Shown here: positions 62,044 to 64,000 of the stretch, piece by piece
Numbering within the stretch: position 1 is the first letter of the stretch
Layout of the letters: every line of letters starts with the position of its first letter
Assembly: GCA_965200945.1 (NCBI GenBank)
Contig: OZ241749.1
Span: forward strand, 1,984,001 to 2,048,000
From: JADCRZ01 sp965200945
GTDB taxonomy: Bacteria > Bacteroidota > Bacteroidia > Chitinophagales > Chitinophagaceae
Direction of reading: 5' to 3'
Length of the DNA: 64,000 bases
Program-made: the position numbers and the translations under genes
The notes under the pieces: model-generated
Seen by the model: the letters and a program-made list of their open reading frames with translations, nothing else
Told to the model about the DNA's origin: nothing
The model's database searches: none

Positions 62044-63144
62044 ATGCAAGACGACCTTTTGTACCAGATCGCGCTTACAACCATTCCCCAGATCGGGCCG
62101 GTGCAGGCACGCCTGCTGATACAGTCGTTCGGAGGCGCCGCGCCTATCTTCCAGGCCAGAAGGCAGGTACTGGAAAAGATCGAAGGCATCGGCAGCATCC
62201 GCGCCGGCAACATCAAACGGTTCCGGGAATTTGACTTGGTGGAAAAAGAGATCCGCTTCATAGAAAAATATCACATCAGGCCGCTTTTCTTCACCGATCC
62301 GGAGTTTCCCCAACGGCTGCTGCACTGTTATGATCCGCCGGTGCTGTTGTATTACAAAGGCCTACCGGATCTGAACGAGTCGCGCATCGTTGCTGTCATT
62401 GGTACCAGAAACAATTCGGAATACGGCAGGCAGGCCACGGAAAAATTCATCCGGGAACTGTCGGCAGCAAACGTGGTGATCGTGAGCGGACTGGCTTATG
62501 GCATCGATGCGATCGCGCATCGTGCGGCGCTGCAATCGGGCTTGGCCACGATCGGTGTGCTGGCGCATGGACTGGATACGATCTATCCGGCCCAGCACCA
62601 TGCGCTGGCAAAAGAGATGCTGGAGCAGGGCGGTCTGCTCACGGAATTTCCCAGTTGCACCAAACCAGACCGGCACCATTTTCCGATGCGCAACCGGATC
62701 GTCGCCGGGCTCTGTGATGCGGCGGTGGTGATGGAGACCGGCGTGAAGGGAGGCAGCATCATCACCGCCGATCTTGCAAACAGTTATCACAAAGATGTGT
62801 TCGCGCTGCCCGGCCGCACCACCGATACACGAAGCGCGGGTTGTAATTATCTGATAAGGAGCAACCGGGCCTTCCTGCTTGCCGACGCCCAGCAATTTCT
62901 GGAAACGGTAGGCTGGGAACCAAAGCGGCGGGCAAAATCACCACTGCAAAGACAGCTGTTTGTGAACCTGGGAGAAGAAGAAAAGATCGTGGTGGAAATA
63001 CTGCGTGTAAAAGAACAGGTTGGCATCGATGAGTTGAACGGGCACAGCAACCTGAGCAGCAGCAAGGTGGCCGCCGCCCTGCTGAACCTCGAACTGCAGG
63101 GAATTGTGAGCGCTTTGCCGGGAAAGATGTACAGACTGAATTGA
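62044..63144 (+). CDS. dprA: DNA-processing protein DprA
   Basis: Loads RecA on incoming single-stranded DNA in transformation. 366 aa from ATG 62044; a TTG at 62008 is less likely. N-terminal helices with IGPVQARLLIQSFGG and KIEGIGSIRAGNI, the Rossmann core VAVIGTRNNSEYGRQATE, SGLAYGIDAIAHRAAL, FPMRNRIVAGLCDAAVV and GGSIITADLA, and a C-terminal winged helix (EQVGIDELNGHSNLSSSKVA). Genes for DNA uptake are not seen here, except perhaps the ComEA-like protein at 55411. Confidence 0.95.
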   Translation: MQDDLLYQIALTTIPQIGPVQARLLIQSFGGAAPIFQARRQVLEKIEGIGSIRAGNIKRFREFDLVEKEIRFIEKYHIRPLFFTDPEFPQRLLHCYDPPVLLYYKGLPDLNESRIVAVIGTRNNSEYGRQATEKFIRELSAANVVIVSGLAYGIDAIAHRAALQSGLATIGVLAHGLDTIYPAQHHALAKEMLEQGGLLTEFPSCTKPDRHHFPMRNRIVAGLCDAAVVMETGVKGGSIITADLANSYHKDVFALPGRTTDTRSAGCNYLIRSNRAFLLADAQQFLETVGWEPKRRAKSPLQRQLFVNLGEEEKIVVEILRVKEQVGIDELNGHSNLSSSKVAAALLNLELQGIVSALPGKMYRLN

Positions 63145-63252
63145 GCCGACAGAGATAACACGGGCGGCGTCTCTGTTTCAACTGGTTCGCTGATATTCAG
63201 ACACGCGATGCTTCGCGGCTGTGCACGATTGCAGGGTTCACAAAAAAATCAT

Positions 63253-63284
63253 TTGGAACCAATTTATCGCCTGCGCTATCTTTG
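63253..63284 (+). promoter_or_regulatory. promoter of guaB, almost leaderless
   Basis: TTG (63253-63255), 21-base spacer, TATCTTTG (63277-63284): a full consensus match. The ATG starts only 4 bases after the last G, so the transcript probably begins at or next to the ATG. Confidence 0.65.
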
Positions 63285-63287
63285 CAC

Positions 63288-64000
63288 ATGGCAACAAGAA
63301 ATACTTCCACCCAATCCGCAGACCGCGCCCCCTCTTACTTATACAAAATTTTCCAGGAAGGACTTACATTCGATGATGTTTTACTGACCCCCGCCTACTC
63401 ACAGGTGTTGCCCCGGGAAGTAAACACGCAAACCCGGCTCACAAAAAACATTTCACTCAATATTCCGCTCGTTTCTTCCGCTATGGACACCGTTACCGAA
63501 GCCCCGCTCGCCATTGCGCTGGCGCGTGAAGGTGGTATCGGCATTCTCCATAAAAATATGACCATCGAAGAGCAGACCGCGCAGGTGCGCAAAGTAAAAC
63601 GCAGCGAAAGCGGACTCATCCTCGACCCCATCACGCTTCATGTGGATGCGCTGATCGGCGACGCCCTTCGCCTCATGAAGGAAAACAAGATCGGTGGCAT
63701 ACCGATCGTTGACCACAGCAACAAACTCGTCGGCATACTCACCAACCGCGACCTGCGGTTTGAGACCGACAAAAAACGGAAGGTGCAGGAAGTGATGACG
63801 AGGGAAAACCTCATCGTTGCTCCGGAAGGTACCGACCTCGTGAAAGCCGAAAAAATTCTTCAACAGTATAAAGTAGAAAAACTGCCCGTCGTAAAAAATG
63901 ACGGCACCCTGATAGGCCTCATTACCTATCGCGATATCCTGCAGGTGCAGAGCCATCCCTATGCCGTGAAAGATGAATACGGCCGCCTGCGCGTCGGCGC
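63288..64000 (+). CDS. guaB: IMP dehydrogenase (3' end beyond window)
   Basis: NAD-dependent oxidation of IMP to XMP, the first committed step to GTP. The 237 visible residues have the start of the TIM barrel (FQEGLTFDDVLLTPAYSQV, IPLVSSAMDTVTEAPLAIAL, GGIGILHKNM) and both CBS domains (about 110-220: GIPIVDHSNKLVGILTNRDL, KLPVVKNDGTLIGLITYRDI). The catalytic cysteine loop is outside. The frame stays open to the last base. Confidence 0.96.
   Translation, partial: MATRNTSTQSADRAPSYLYKIFQEGLTFDDVLLTPAYSQVLPREVNTQTRLTKNISLNIPLVSSAMDTVTEAPLAIALAREGGIGILHKNMTIEEQTAQVRKVKRSESGLILDPITLHVDALIGDALRLMKENKIGGIPIVDHSNKLVGILTNRDLRFETDKKRKVQEVMTRENLIVAPEGTDLVKAEKILQQYKVEKLPVVKNDGTLIGLITYRDILQVQSHPYAVKDEYGRLRVG

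Noticed and set aside
1..64000. Search for CRISPR, IS elements, prophage, defence or biosynthetic clusters, tRNA and rRNA
   Set aside because: No repeat-spacer pattern, transposase, phage gene, cas-like gene or RNA gene was seen; base composition looks even apart from short AT-rich spacers.

Overview
The window looks like a chromosomal segment of a Bacteroidota member, most likely family Chitinophagaceae or a close relative. This rests on Bacteroidetes-type promoters (TTG about 20 bases before TAnnTTTG; the exact -7 box TACCTTTG occurs upstream of rplU, rpsF, rplM, folD and one response regulator), type IX secretion (T9SS) components and cargo (DUF4835/PorD-like, PorE-like, C-terminal sorting domains), the bamD-rpoZ-coaBC-DUF4835-DUF4296 operon, a Gly-rich RRM protein and many convergent hairpin terminators. 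No tRNA, rRNA, CRISPR array, insertion sequence or prophage was seen. The content is mostly core housekeeping.

Layout. 1-9.2 kb: a cut-off serine hydrolase, a ribosome hibernation factor, rplU-rpmA, a 37-aa lysine/alanine-rich H1-like protein, a PolX/PHP protein whose polymerase site looks dead, then mazG followed by a large multi-membrane-span histidine kinase. 9.4-15.9 kb: a secreted unknown and a cluster of NarL/LuxR-type signalling genes (two short HisKA_3 kinases, three response regulators) with a small soluble and a small membrane protein of unknown function. 15.9-23.5 kb (minus): a 3-oxoacid CoA-transferase operon with an isoprenoid-synthase-like gene between its two subunits, the coaBC/bamD operon, and an OmpA protein. 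23.7-32.4 kb: polyprenyl synthetase, recJ, a methyltransferase, htpG and a 1077-aa T9SS-exported endonuclease/phosphatase-like protein. 32.8-37 kb: rpsF-rpsR-rplI, an RNA-binding protein, a serine-palmitoyltransferase-like PLP enzyme and ubiX. 37-43.3 kb (mostly minus): lolA, ftsK, DUF423, aroK, ppa and two small acidic disordered proteins. 43.4-46.4 kb: rplM-rpsI-rpsB-tsf. 46.6-64 kb: an HD protein, a NrtR-type regulator, ligA, an HNH-like protein, DUF2461, asd with a candidate small RNA/leader upstream, T9SS-related surface proteins, folD, queE, a PorE-like OmpA protein, dprA and the 5' part of guaB.

How the genes fit together. Three themes stand out besides translation and nucleotide/DNA metabolism: envelope building and T9SS export (bamD, lolA, DUF4835, PorE-like, OmpA, lamin-tail protein, barrel pair at 55.4-58.3 kb), two-component signalling at 10-16 kb, and lipid/isoprenoid metabolism. 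I found no defence island or obvious novel machine. The best candidates for undescribed biology are the RNA upstream of asd, the isoprenoid-synthase-like protein inside the CoA-transferase operon, the four-gene signalling unit at 13.2-15.9 kb, and the translationally coupled HhH-barrel/porin-like pair. Starts were moved from the longest reading frame where family length, overlap with a neighbour or a promoter argued for it; all family calls are by eye.
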